Below, piece by piece: positions 35,991 through 47,860 of a stretch of DNA of 64,000 nucleotides (position 1 is its first letter; every line of letters begins with the position of its first letter). The position numbers and the translations under genes were made by a program. The notes beneath the pieces were generated by a model, which worked only from the letters and a program-made list of their open reading frames with translations, made no database searches and was not told where the DNA came from. The stretch is from Lasiosphaeria ovina (taxonomy: Eukaryota; Ascomycota; Sordariomycetes; Sordariales; Lasiosphaeriaceae): assembly GCA_033439765.1 (NCBI GenBank), contig JAULSN010000005.1, positions 1,689,001-1,753,000 on the forward strand. The letters are read 5' to 3'.

Positions 35991-38317
35991 TTTGGGTCTG
36001 CAGATCCCGAGTCGGAGGCCAAGACGGATAACGTAGTCTATAATCTCACTCTATCAATTAAGGACGTGGATCTGTCGGATTCGTTAGTTGCCGCACACCC
36101 TAAGAGGCTGCACTCCCTTCCCCCCCACCTTGCCATCCCCCTGCTAGGAGGATGACCTCGTTTGGATCCTAATTCCCCAGCCAGTCACATCATCGCGAGG
36201 CATATTGGGGCGCTAGGCAGCGTCATTTTACAGGAGGAGCATGTGGACCAGTGTATTAATTAGGTGATCAAGATCTAACTGGTATTGATCGCGATCTTTC
36301 TTAGGATTCGGAGTGGGGAGAGCGCTAGGTAAACCTGAGAAAACGAGGCACGGATTGGAGTTTCCTGAGCAGACCATAGGGCGGCTTTGAAGCCATGATG
36401 CCTGGTAAGATTTAAAAATTACTAAACTACCCCCGTACTCGCGAACGGTGTACCTAAGGTTACGGCTTCAAAGTCTATGAAAGAACCGAATATATTATCA
36501 GAATTTCTGCCTCAACACCCCAACTCAGGAGTGTCTCAGCAATGTGCCGATTCTTAGTGCAACTATCTAACTGGCCTAGACAGCCGTATCCGATGGTTGT
36601 GAACCTCTTTGCCTCTCTGGACATACACAAATCCGTTGTCTTGTATCAATGTAGCCTTGAACGGGCAATTCTTGGTACGCACCAGTCGAGAGCATCGAAG
36701 TGTGCTAGATCCTATATCTTTCACTAACTACCGCTGCACAGAAGATCGCGATTGTGGGAAGGAACGCCGCCAAGGATATCAGGACAGAGACCGTGCAAGG
36801 GTCCACCTCAGCAATATATGGTCTTATTAGGCAGTAGTCTTAGACAGGAATCCCTCTTCTTACTCTGAAGTATAATACGAAATGTACCCCCTAACGCGAC
36901 CCCCTTTCGAATCGCCATCGGTCAGATTGCCAACAATCTAGTTTTACAAGCAACTACTGACAACAATCGTCCTCCATTTTGCATTCTCAAAATGCCATCC
37001 GTACCGTAAGCCACTCAATTCAACAAGTCAGTCTATCTCCGAACGCTAATCGCTCACGCCCAGTTACCAGACTCGAACACCCACGGTGCCTGTCAGCATA
37101 CTAACCAACGGACAAGCTCCCAAAGTCACTTCTCTCCAGCACCAAGCACCCGAAGTTGCGAGGCCTCTCATAAGCACCACATGACCATTAAACGAGGTCG
37201 CCCAGACACCTGGTGTTAACCATAACAAAGAGGGCTCCGCCCCTCCGTACGATCCCGACGCATCAAAGGTCATTCTCTTGGGTTGACTTTCTCTAGAACT
37301 ACGGCTATCTAGATAAGTCGGAGCCCGCTTTATTAGAGGCATGTGAAAGACTCTTGTATATTATGTCAGTTACTCTCAGCAGACAAGAGAGGTCCAAAGC
37401 CCCTTGGATAATGCCTATAAGGTCTGCGTCTTAGACGTCGTCTCCCTCGTATCCACCTCCCCCATGGACACACTACAGTTAACAACGCAATAGTAACATA
37501 TCACGTTAGACTATCTACCTAACACCTAACGATCCTTACAGGTTTTTATTGCCAGAGTGATCCTTTTCTCCAAAGTAAGGAATTGGGTTATTGCCACCAC
37601 CTCAAGGATCCAAGGGCCGTTTATATTCTGCTTCGTGACGGCTTGTCACTGTCGCGGCGGGGTACTTGCTTGCTGTCGGGAAATATGTACGGCAAATATC
37701 TCGCTAAGCATCGCCTCGTCTTGACCACGTTAGTCCGCGACGTCCTAGATTTCTAGAATGGCTTGGATAGGTGTATCTGACAGCAATGCAGCAGGCTAAT
37801 TCGTCAGTATCATCCTAAAAATCTGCTAAGTCCATCATCGCCCTCAACGGGGCGAGAGACGGCATTGTCGTTGTCGTTGTCGTTGTCGTTACCAGTGGCA
37901 GGCCGCCCCGCGGTAACGTGCTCGAGGCAGATGTAGAGTTCCGTGTTGGACCGGCTGGCGCTGCTGACGAGAATCAATACGGTGTGGTAGAGTGGTCTGC
38001 GTATATTGGGGACTCTTCCGACGAACGATGTTAGAGTAGCACCCGCGGGTCCCTCCCCAAGTCTACCTGCGTCTTGTTTACCGGTATACCGAGTCCTAAG
38101 AGTATCGCAATTGTCGTTTTAGCGCCCTATCCTGCAGGATTGGTGTGCTGGATTTGCGCGGAGCGCCACCAGTGGCCAACAGTAAAAGGAAATTAAAAAA
38201 AGCCCGATGTACCAGCTACTAGACCGTGAGATCAACTCTTGACGATAAGGGTAATATATTTTATCAAGACTCTTACATATTCTTTATATAGGAAACTAGT
38301 AGCTTTAGAATATTGTC
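35991..38317. other. Decayed region, no intact gene
   Basis: Over 2 kb of moderately AT-rich sequence with no long frame. A GTCGTT hexamer run occurs at 37865-37890. Some short frames look like remnants of proteins but none can be named. I see no transposon ends. Confidence 0.4.
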
Positions 38318-40165
38318 CTACCCAAACTCCGTAGCTATAGATACAAGGGTCCCCGTTTTACTCTTGGACTTGGGATTGGCGCCTGCTGCCAATAGCATCT
38401 TCACAACCTCGGGATGACCGTATTGAACCGCCCATGATAATGCCGTTCGCCCACTGTGGTCCCCTTGCTCCAGGTTTATGGACTTACTTTCTAGTAGTGT
38501 TTTCACCGTATCCGGAGAGTTGTTTTGGACGGCCCATGCCAGAGGGCTCCACCCATCTATATCTCTATCGTCGGCTCCGGGATATCCGGATTTCAAAAGC
38601 ACCCGTAAGGTATCTGTATATCCACCGGCACTAGCCCAGGATATTGAGTTCCTCTGGTCGCGGTCGGTGCTCGCCGTATCTGTCCTCTTGTCTTGTAAAA
38701 GTATCCGAACCACTGCGGTGCAGCCGTTGCCCGCCGCCCATAAGAGCGGCGATTTCCCTGAACAGTCCTTCAAGTTAATATCTATACCTTGCAACCCAAG
38801 CAGCGCCCTAGTTACATCCTCCATCCCATCTCCCGCAGCCCAGCTCAAGGTTGTACGGCCATTCTTATCGCCGTGATTCACGATAATAGTGGACTCCTGC
38901 GCTAATAGCAAGACGATCTGGGTATGGCCTCCTCTAGCAGCCCAGAATAACGCTGTAGCGTCGGAATCATCCTTTTCCCCAACCCTACAGTCCTGCTGAT
39001 GGAGGAATTCCATAGTAATATCGATATACCCACCACCGCATGCAAATGATAGTGCCGTCCGTCCGCCTCTCCCCCGTATGTTCAAATCGGTTTGGCTACA
39101 AGCCATAAGGGCGATAACACAACCGAGATGGCCATTCGTAGACGCGACAAGCAGTGCGGTTTCCTTGTCAGAGTTTTGTATATTGGGATTTACACCTGCT
39201 CGGAGGAGTGTGTCCACAGCCCTACCATAACCTTTCTCGGAAGCCCAGAATAACGCGCGGGCCAGAGTCTCGCCCCAGTGTGAGGCTGAATAGCGAAAGA
39301 AGGTGTGTTTTGGAGCCAGAAGCTGGTGAGCATTTTCGATAAGACCTGTAAAAAGCATATCCGTATTCAGCTCCTCCACTTCCTCATCCCAAAATGGTCC
39401 GCTAGGGGCGGAGGTTGGGGTGCCAGAGGTTAAGTTCGTAAGAAAACGATCCGGGTTAAAGAGGTCGTCAGCGGAGTTGGCGCGTAGGAGGTAGCCTATA
39501 CGAGCTGATGCGATAACTAACGCGGGGAGCACCACTCCGGGATCAGGCACTTCCACTGACGGCTCAAGTACCCGTTGTAGAGTATGTAGCATCGCAGTCT
39601 GTATTATTTCCCGATTCCGAAGGGGGATATCCGAGAAAATGTTTGAGAAGAAGTTGTTGCCTAATTGCTGATTGACCTCCTCGGACCTGGCGTTGTTCAT
39701 AAGCTTGGTAGCTTCTTCCGAAAAAATCCGACGTATATCCTTAGACAAGGGCGAAGCGAGCTGGCAGTGCCAACAACCGACTCTGGTGCAAAGTTCCTCC
39801 GGGGGGAGAATGGTGAAGGCTAAGGTGGTGGTGTTTAGGTGTAAAGAGAGGGTGCGCATCTCGTTGGCGATTTGGCTGCAGACGTACATCAAGTTTCGAT
39901 TTATTGGCTATAATAGGATTAAAGCACCTAGGTTAACGCTTTTGCCATAAACACGGGCGTAGTATTAATAAAGACTTACTTGGCCTTTGCGGTGGATACT
40001 CGTCAGCTTGTTGACCGGCCAAGTGCGAGTAGCTTGAAACGTGCCTCTATCGAAGTCCAAGACGTAACCACACTCGGCGTCTATGAGCAGATATTCGAGA
40101 TAGATCCGGTCTCGTAGTTCACGAGGGAGCGTGAGGAGGTACGATTCTTGGGAAGGGGAAGACAT
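38318..40165 (-). CDS. F-box-like / ankyrin-repeat protein
   Basis: Two exons, 40165-39980 and 39907-38318, joined by a 72-nt GT-AG intron, encode 591 aa. Residues 1-60 look like the fungal F-box-like module (LLTLPRELRDRIYLEYLL), and just after the splice comes INRNLMYVCSQIANEMRTL, the motif that commonly follows it. A helical linker runs to about residue 275. Nine ankyrin repeats fill about 278-585, each with a TAL/SPL-x-WA start (ETALLVASTNGHL, GRTALSFACGGGYI, GRTALSWAVQYGHPEVVKMLL). Probable role: protein-binding adaptor, perhaps selecting substrates for ubiquitination. No stops or frame breaks despite decayed neighbours. Confidence 0.88.
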
Positions 40166-40426
40166 GGTGTTGGGTAGTTGAGGGCGACCGTGACGTGCGG
40201 CAGTTGCTTCTGTATGTTATCATTAGACGAAGGCTAGGTATAGTCCAGGTTTGGGAAGGCCTGTAATAACCCAAGGGGTGAGGGGGGAAGTGAAGCGTAA
40301 GCCCCCCTCTTGCCCGCGCGTTCTGACACTAGACACGTGGGTCCCTCCTAGGTGCTCTCCTGAGAGCTCGACCGCTCCCGTGCTCCCTCCCTGTTGAGAG
40401 ATCCGCGGCGGCCTTAACCGGTAACA

Positions 40427-41122
40427 TTAATACTGCAAGGTTGTGTTATGGTAAGCTGCAGTACCCAAGTAATCTGTAATCACGCTAAGGAATGCCTTGA
40501 TAAAAGCCTGTAAATAAAAATAAGCCACCTGACCAGTCAGGAAGGGGTCAGCTGAACGGATGCCTCTGGCGGCGCCAAAGGCGGGCTGTCTCGCGCTCAT
40601 GTATCGCAAACTGGGTATTCTCTCTTCAGCTTCACCATCCTTCATGACAGTTGATGTAGCTTCGAGCGGAGCGATGGCGCCGTCTGTAGAGCTGGGTGTG
40701 CTGGGCTCCACTTCCTCCTCATCACTCTCCTCGGGCATCTCAAGTTCGGCCAGCCGCTTAATCTGCGCAACCTTGGCGGCCATCTTCGCTTTTCGCATCA
40801 TTTTACGGCTGGCGCTGACGAACTTTACGAGATCCTCGAAGAAGAGCTGCACGTAGCTGTCGTAGTAAACAATGATCATGCTCCGCGTCTTGGGTGCGGC
40901 CCCCTCGCACTGATGACCGAACCGGAACGCTGTCGCTTGCGTAGCGTCGCGCGTGCCCGAGCCTGCCCAGCTGCGCGGGCCTGGCTTGTTTGGGCTGCCC
41001 GGCGCGGGCTGTCCGGCGACGGGAGCTGCGCTGGTAATGATCGGGGCTACCTCTGGTTGAGGAGTAGCTTTTCTCGGGTGTGCTTCCGCGATGTCCAGAG
41101 TGAGGCGCAGATTTACGGCCAC
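40427..41122 (-). pseudogene. Unknown-family protein fragment fused to a dispersed repeat
   Basis: Minus-strand frame with a protein-like middle (MIIVYYDSYVQLFFEDLVKFV, MRKAKMAAKVAQIKRLAELEMPEE) followed by an acidic Glu/Ser stretch. From about 40605 downwards it runs into a repeat also seen at 27699-27810, so the C-terminus looks replaced. There is no ATG at the 5' end of the frame (GTG at 41122), and an intron or truncation is likely there. A short upstream frame ending LTLLLLQG near 41170 could be a first exon, but it does not splice in the right phase. No function can be given. Confidence 0.4.
40490..40605. repeat. Dispersed repeat fragment (second copy)
   Basis: Reverse-complement match to 27699-27810 around TGACCCCTTCCTGACTGGTC, with scattered transitions. 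The host element is not identified. Confidence 0.55.
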
Positions 41123-41339
41123 CCCTCTGCAATCCCCAGGTTTTCCGCGAGGGAACTACACGTGTACTTACGCCTTGCAGAAGCAACAAGGTCAGGGTGG
41201 CAATCCTTGCCCAAGCGACAGCCATGCAGTGCACTCCTGTTGGATTTTTGAGGTCCAGGCCAAGCCCGGAAATCGCCGGCAGTCTGACCTGCAGGCGCAT
41301 GCGGGCCAACCTTTTGGGTCTAGGCCATGACAACCCCTC

Positions 41340-42364
41340 TTTTTCAGGGTAAAATGGGGTCCCCGGCTGGGAGGTCCCCAGGACTTACCTTAATACTTGA
41401 CACACAATAAGACGGTTGCATTGAACGGTATTTTGGGCCTACTTTGGTGCAAGCTTTCCAACAACTCCTTTCAGCGAGACCCGGTCCCCACCTGAACTGC
41501 CCGAACTCCTTGGCGCCTGCCTTACGTAAGGACAGTGCTTGGAAACGAGGTCATCACTAAAACTTTAGGTACTCTCCGCTATAAATTAGCGCCCTTCTCG
41601 CTAACGAATAGTGGCCTATACGCTAACGATCTCGTCATTTAGCGAGCTGCGTACACAGTACAATGAAGAGACTTAATATTGCGCACTGTTACTCAGCTCG
41701 GTGCCCCGGAGCTACAATTTCAAGCGCAACGATGGCCACTGGTCCCCCAACAGCATAAGCAACCGCCTCAACGGCGTCAGCGCCCAAAAGATTCCGTTGT
41801 CAAGAAGCAATGACCCCTAGAATACGGGTTTTGCTGGCGGCGTCGGTGGGTAGCGGTTGAAGGAGCACGGCTTTGAGTTTCTCTGCGCATTTAATCGCTT
41901 GTGGAGAGGGTGTGTACGTGGGATAACGTAGGTGCATGTATAACAGACATGCTCGGGTCAGCGCCTGGTTGGGGGGGGACGGGGGGTAGGGGGTGGGTAT
42001 TGACGTGGAAAACGTCTATCCTATCAGCAAGTATGCTGATTTCAGGCATAACTAACGGACGTAAGAACAAAATATCACACTGCAGTGGTGGGAGAATATA
42101 GAGTGACTCTGGACACTTTGGCTTTTCCGTTGTCAGTGGAAAGCGAGGTTTCGTTTTTTGACTAGCGTTGTTTCTCGTCTGCCACCACTTCAAATTTGGC
42201 CATCTTTGAAGAGATCTTCTTCTCAGGTACCTCTAGCAACCCCTGAAGGACCCCGAAATATTGTTACAGTTATACCATCCGGAAGTTCAATCTGCCCATC
42301 GCCCTTTGCTTCCCATAACGGATGTGGGTCATCGAACGCGTTAAACACAACCCGCGCACAGCCC
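41340..42364. other. Intergenic region
   Basis: No gene recognised. A G-rich run lies at about 41970-41995, and a GTCGTTGT/GTCGCTGT repeat at its end continues into the C-terminus of the next gene. Confidence 0.45.
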
Positions 42365-44923
42365 TTACAATATAGCGCGGTCGCTGTGGTCGCTGTAGTC
42401 GTTGTTGTCGTTGTGGTCGCTGTGGTCGCGGTGGTCGTCTACTAACTGCCGTTCCCCGCAGTAGGTCGACGACGTTGGCAACCAGGGAGAAAGTGTGCAG
42501 TGGAGGAGTGACGCTTGACCATCAAGATCCTGGATCTTAAGATCAACGCTGCCTTGCTCGCCATTAATCCCTTGGATCAGCTTGGTAAATTCTTGCAATT
42601 TCGTGTCGATCACCGACGTATTGTCGATGCTCAGTAGGTAGCTTGGGGCAGTGATACCCCAGGACTCAGCCGGTGAGCCGGGCTGGACCCTGCAGATATG
42701 GAGTCCCGTCGGTGACACTTTCATCAGGTTGCTATGCTCAAGGGGCACCGGCTGAAGTATCAAACCCTTCCATTGGAATGACCAGTGGCGCTCAAACTTG
42801 GAGTGCAGAATTGTGACCACACTGTGATCTATAATCTTGCCGCTGCGAATGGCCTTCACGGAAACGGAGTCGGCCTTGAATGACAGGGAACTTGGAACCG
42901 GCTTATTGTCGACTGCGACCACGACATCGCCGCTCTCTAGGCCGCAGCCGGCCTTTGCGGCCTTGACCCTCAGATAAGTGTCGGTACCGAAGCGGCCCGT
43001 TTTGAACCATGTCGTCAGAGGACCGACTTGGGTTGAAGAGACAGTCTCGAAAAGTACGGGGAGCAACCGCGATGTGGGGTCGACGAGCGTCAGAATATCT
43101 GCCGCCGAGATGCTTTCACCATCGATTGTGACCGCACGAACGCTCGTGAAGGTAGAGTTTAACCACAACGAGGACTCTGGAGTACTAGGATGCATGCTGA
43201 CAATGTTGGCAAGCTGGCGGCCGGAGCATGCCGCCCCTAAGCTGTCGTTAACTACATGACGGGCGCTGGTGGTCCATAGGAAGCAGTAACCGGCTCCCTT
43301 GTCCCAATTCACCCATGTCAGCCATCCCGGGTTCAACTTGCTGATACGGGGGGGGGACAGGTCCTTGAGGTCTTCAGGGTCAAACTTCACGACAGCAAAC
43401 CCTCGGATAGACACTTCGCTAACGATCCCTGGTACCCTCTGGCCTTTGTAGATGAGCGTTACCTCGTAGCCCATCATAGGCGCTACCGAGGTGCTTGTAA
43501 CGAGGAACCCCTCTGCGAAAACGTAGCCGGTGCATGAGGCTTGGTCCATCGGTATCGGGGTAGGGCAATCCATAACCGAGGGTGGACTGGGTTGTACCTC
43601 CACCCTAGGGTCTCCTGGGAACCACTTTGGAAGCCCCCGGATCAATTGGCGAATCCAACCCGTAGGACCCGATGGCGAGATACTACCGGGTAACTTCAGG
43701 GAAATCGTGGAAGGTTTGAAGGCCCAGAACCCTGTATCCGTAGGCTCGCCGATCCAGAGTCGGGCCTTGGCCCCGAGTTCGAACCGACTGGTCATGTAAT
43801 TGTTGGGACAACTGGCGCAGGCACATTTGGACCCGAAACTAACCTGCGGCGAATTGATTTGTGCCGCCACCTCGGCGAGTAGGGCTACGGGTTTGCCGTT
43901 GGCCTCGACGACGTGACGTCCCTCGAGCGTCTCGTCCGAGGAGCTCTCGATGTAGAGAGTCCTGGGCGGACAGAAGAAACCTGCCGTAGGAGGCGGCAAA
44001 AGCCCGTGCTCCACCAGGGTACAGACTGATTCGATATTGAGAACACTGGAAATCATCTCGCTGCCAAGGTCGATGGTCGTCACGACCACGGTCGCCTGCG
44101 TCGTGCTACGGCGGAGCACCAGTTTACGGTGTTCGGCGTCGGGCAGGTCATAGAGGCCCTCAAAGCTGTCCACGCGCACACCATCGGCGCTCTCGAGTAC
44201 GTCTCCCGCTTCCACGCTGCATTCTGTGATGGCCCTTTCGGCGACAAGGAATCTGCACGGGCCCTTGGGGAGATCTGGATATTGTTGCCGAAGTCCTCCG
44301 GCCTCCCGCAAGACCCATATGACTCCGAGATCCAGGCGCCTCATGTTGCCCTCGGCGTTTCCATCAAACTTGGAGGCCAAGACAGCCCAGCAGCTGCCCC
44401 TGTCTGTGTCGGGGATCATGCAAAAGCCGATGCACTTGTTGTTACGTGTAAAGACGGGAGCTCCCCGGGGCATAGGGTACGGCGTAGCCAGTAAAAAGTA
44501 CGTCTTGTTGTAGTCCAAGAGGTCTTTGTCGATACAGGGCGGGTTCTTGTTAGCTTGCGCTACGGTAGTCTGAACGGAGATCTTCGTTCCGTCCGTGTTG
44601 CGGCCGAGGACCCAGACGTCATCCCCTACTTTCACCTCGGGCGGAGTCACGACGGCTAGGTTGTCGACTTGATGATCGACCGTGAGCAATGAACCGCCGG
44701 TCATGCCGGGGAGAGGTTGCCTCCGCGTCACGAGCAGCTCCCGACCGTCGTCGAGACAAGCCATGATGCTCATGGGTGCCGATGAGCCAAAGGGGGCGAG
44801 AATTATCGACTTGCCGATGAAAACACCGTTTGCGTGGCAGATCTGCGCGGGGTTACCGGCGGCCGGGAACGGGTTGGTGCTCTTCAGCGAGACGACCGAT
44901 TCAAAATAGGTCTCAATGTTCAT
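42365..44923 (-). CDS. Nma111/HtrA-like PDZ protein, probable pseudoprotease
   Basis: Single-exon gene of 852 aa. Layout resembles the fungal HtrA-type protease Nma111: an N-terminal trypsin-like domain (about 1-200), PDZ domains (first around EAGDVLESADGVRV), a second trypsin-like region (about 430-600) and C-terminal PDZ-like blocks (ESGDVVVAVDNKPV, SWGITAPSYLLSIDN). The catalytic features I would expect are not visible: no TNRHVV-type His motif follows GVFIGKSIILAP, and the GxSGxP serine loop is replaced by PMPRGAPVF. It is therefore probably an inactive, PDZ-scaffold-type relative. The last about 20 residues (DHRDHSDHNDNNDYSD) come from a simple hexamer-like repeat at 42375-42440. No stops or frame breaks. 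Family assignment is moderate; loss of activity is inference. Confidence 0.75.
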   Translation of the reverse strand: MNIETYFESVVSLKSTNPFPAAGNPAQICHANGVFIGKSIILAPFGSSAPMSIMACLDDGRELLVTRRQPLPGMTGGSLLTVDHQVDNLAVVTPPEVKVGDDVWVLGRNTDGTKISVQTTVAQANKNPPCIDKDLLDYNKTYFLLATPYPMPRGAPVFTRNNKCIGFCMIPDTDRGSCWAVLASKFDGNAEGNMRRLDLGVIWVLREAGGLRQQYPDLPKGPCRFLVAERAITECSVEAGDVLESADGVRVDSFEGLYDLPDAEHRKLVLRRSTTQATVVVTTIDLGSEMISSVLNIESVCTLVEHGLLPPPTAGFFCPPRTLYIESSSDETLEGRHVVEANGKPVALLAEVAAQINSPQVSFGSKCACASCPNNYMTSRFELGAKARLWIGEPTDTGFWAFKPSTISLKLPGSISPSGPTGWIRQLIRGLPKWFPGDPRVEVQPSPPSVMDCPTPIPMDQASCTGYVFAEGFLVTSTSVAPMMGYEVTLIYKGQRVPGIVSEVSIRGFAVVKFDPEDLKDLSPPRISKLNPGWLTWVNWDKGAGYCFLWTTSARHVVNDSLGAACSGRQLANIVSMHPSTPESSLWLNSTFTSVRAVTIDGESISAADILTLVDPTSRLLPVLFETVSSTQVGPLTTWFKTGRFGTDTYLRVKAAKAGCGLESGDVVVAVDNKPVPSSLSFKADSVSVKAIRSGKIIDHSVVTILHSKFERHWSFQWKGLILQPVPLEHSNLMKVSPTGLHICRVQPGSPAESWGITAPSYLLSIDNTSVIDTKLQEFTKLIQGINGEQGSVDLKIQDLDGQASLLHCTLSPWLPTSSTYCGERQLVDDHRDHSDHNDNNDYSDHSDRAIL

Positions 44924-45026
44924 GGTGGTGGAGGAAGTAAGTATAGCGTGGAGCGGTAGTCGAGTGGTGCTTGGTGCGAATGCAGTTGAGGAGATAGATG
45001 GCCTAGGGAGGACTTGGTAAGGTAAA

Positions 45027-45081
45027 GTAAGGTAGGTAGGTAGGTAGGTAGGTAGGTAGGTAGGTAGGCAGGTAGGTAGGT
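45027..45081. repeat. GGTA tetranucleotide microsatellite
   Basis: About a dozen GGTA units with one GGCA, in the 5' flank of the Nma111-like gene. Confidence 0.9.
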
Positions 45082-45857
45082 AATTTGCGCCCGCTCAAAC
45101 AGCAGGTGTCATGGGGAGCGTGGCTTACTTGTGACAGCACCGCGGAGAGGAGGTAAGAGATGGATTTGATAATAAACCGCCGGATACGGCGGGGTCAAGA
45201 CCGTAAGAGCGCTGGCACGAGGTTGGCAACCACGCCATGAGTTACATCTCGCCTTCTCAGCGTATATTCAACCAGGCCGGCTGGGCACCGCCGAGTTTCA
45301 AACTTGGTGGGTGAGTGTGAGTAGCATGGCATGATGGTTGCCCACTCCGCACGCCCGAGAGAGAGAAAAACGCCAGTGCAGGGATTTCTCGCCTGGTTTC
45401 CCTTACGCTCTCTGCTGTTTCCATTTACTTACCGCTATTTCCGCGCCTCGCCCTGTAATCCGGCCGTGTGTATGCGCGGGGCCTTGGATGTCATGGGCAC
45501 TTTTCGACATTGGCCCAATGGCATCACGCCGACTCGGCACCAGAGCAGCTCGTGTCGGATTTCTGCAGGGCCCCTATTTGTACCGCTTGTCTTGTCATTG
45601 TGCGGTAGCTCGAGTACCTAAGTACCTACCTAGTTAGGTAGCTTGATATCGTCCAAAAGTGACGTGGCACCAACCTCCCCGGCACATTGCGCAGAAAGAA
45701 GCTGTGCGAGGAAGGGGCGACGGGGGCGTGTCTATAGACCCAAATTTCGAAGGAAATGGGAGGCAAATCCTTCCGGCAGCTTCACGGCAGAACCCCCCTA
45801 CCTCTCAGCAAGCCTCTGTTCAGACTCTATCCTTACATTTGTCCCCTCTTCTCAGTA

Positions 45858-46133
45858 CGGAGGCTCGGGCCAAAAAAAGGGTCACCGTCCGCAGTGCATG
45901 ATCCAGAACGCCACGTCCTAAAAGGGGTTAGATTGGACTCGCCAGCTGCCTGGTCAAGAAGCCAATCTTTCACAGTGCGAGAAGATAACTATCTTCAGCG
46001 CTAGTACAGGGGTTTAACGAAGCTTGAACGCATCTGTGGGTGAAGAACGGCACCTGGCAAACGAGCTGGCACCGTATGAGTCCGAATCCTGGCCACTGGG
46101 CAGGGTGACCCTTTTTTTTGGCCCCAGCCTCCG
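45858..46133. mobile_element. MITE with CGGAGGCT termini (276 bp)
   Basis: Inverted ends of roughly 38 bp: left CGGAGGCTCGGGCCAAAAAA, right complement CGGAGGCTGGGGCCAAAAAA, both followed by GGGTCACC. They differ by a few bases and one A. TA flanks each end (45856-45857 and 46134-46135), as for Tc1/mariner-type transposition. No coding capacity. Confidence 0.8.
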
Positions 46134-46135
46134 TA

Positions 46136-47860
46136 GACCGAGTCTTACGTCCGCACATATCAGGGTTAGGGTTACAGCATTTGTTTACTTCGCCCCTGAG
46201 GTGCCACCTGAGGAGGCTCCTCGGCTCCGTTTTCCTCCCTCCTCAATCACCTTTAACCAAATTGCGCCACAGCGGTCATGGCCATCACAGTCACTCTCAG
46301 CAAGCCTTCAAGGCGCTCTTCATCGGACATTGACCAAAAGCATGTCTCGGTACGCGGCTCCCGCCGTGGTTTCCCAGTCTCCAGCTACCCTGCTTCCTTG
46401 CACCTGGATGGCTGGGCCCTGCCGTACATAGCACAGACAAAGGTACGCAGGTACATAGAATAGTGGGGCTTAGCCCTGGGCGCTCGGGCCACAACCACAT
46501 TCACCAGCCGGCAGGCTTCACCTTCCTTTTCCTGCGTGTGACAGTTGGTGCAGCTTCGAGCAAAGCGATGGCGCCGTATGCTGGCTGTGATGGACAAGTT
46601 TGACGGCGACGAACCGGAGCTCGAAAACGTGAAGTGTAGCTCTGAATGGTAGTCTGCCACTTGGCCGTATCGATACCGGCGGGCAGGAGGGCCTGGACCT
46701 TGGATTCGGCGGAGCCGTTCATGTTGGCTATAGCGGTTGGGGGCTTCCCGCTATCGTGGAGGCGGATATGGGGGGTGCTAGTCGAGCAGAAGCGCAAGCG
46801 TGCTTCGGATAGAAGATGACGGAGATGGCGAGCAGGGAGCTGGTTGAAAATGGAGCGGAAGCGACGAACAGCGTAATTTTCGACCGAGAGACAGCGAAGC
46901 AGAATCACGCAGCAGGCCAAGGACCAAGGCAGTCTCGTGGCAAGACGATAGGGTTGAAGGGCTCGTCGGTGATAGATACTGTAGATCCGTGAAGAGGAGG
47001 GTTCTAGTAGGAGGGTGATGTGTAGGACTGAAAAAGATGCCGCTGCCGCAAAGGAATAGGCAATGGAGCCCCGACTCCGTGGTGGGGGGTTTTTTTTACC
47101 TCGACCATCCCGCATCTGCTTGGTAAAGAACCAAGGATTCCGAGTGCCACTGTCAACCCATGTCCGGTACAGACCACACCGAGACGCACCTCTCCCATCC
47201 CGGCCCCGGAAAATCTGCGAGATTGCAGAGGGGTGGCCGTAAACTTTGCGCTAGCGATGTACACTAAGAGCCTCATGCAGACACCCTTGTCCACCCCACG
47301 GCCCAGATACAACGAGCATGGCATTCCATTTCCCGACGCCATTCCAGAGCTTTCCTAGTCAGAAACTCGCGACTTTTGCGTAACCGCCGCTGGAAAGCTT
47401 AAAGCTTGTCCACATTATTTCAAAGCTCGGGCGCTCCCTCCGGACAGTCTCTTACTCCCGGTCCTCGTTTGGGATGAACGGGTACCACCTCATAGTGGCA
47501 CGTACGCGCCAACCTCAACTCACGCCGGAGGGTTCAAGGGTCAAAAGCTTACGTCATCAAGTGACTGCGGGGTTCTTGGTTTGGTGCTTCCAGCCAAAAT
47601 TACCACCCCCGTATATAAATGGGCTGACGAGAGGGGGTTCTGTATTATTACAAAAATATTGATACTATGAAGCTATAAATGAATAACGCGATATCAAATC
47701 CCAGTGGTTTGGTTCAATATCTACTTTATAGATTCCTAAGCTTCCAAAATAGGCCCTTATTCCGCCATCAGATCCCTCAAGGCAACGTGATCGCATCTCC
47801 TAACGGCCCGCCTTTTTAAGATGCTCATCCTCACTGATACTGCCCACCGCTGTTGTTACA
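46136..47860. other. Repeat-rich region without an intact gene
   Basis: Holds a telomere-like GGGTTAGGGTTA (46162-46174). Around 46540-46580 is a stretch similar to 40645-40690 (same strand), and around 47205-47265 one similar to the complement of 41090-41150. These suggest scrambled copies of the repeat also present at 40.4-41.3 kb. Frames on both strands are not recognisable proteins. Confidence 0.45.
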
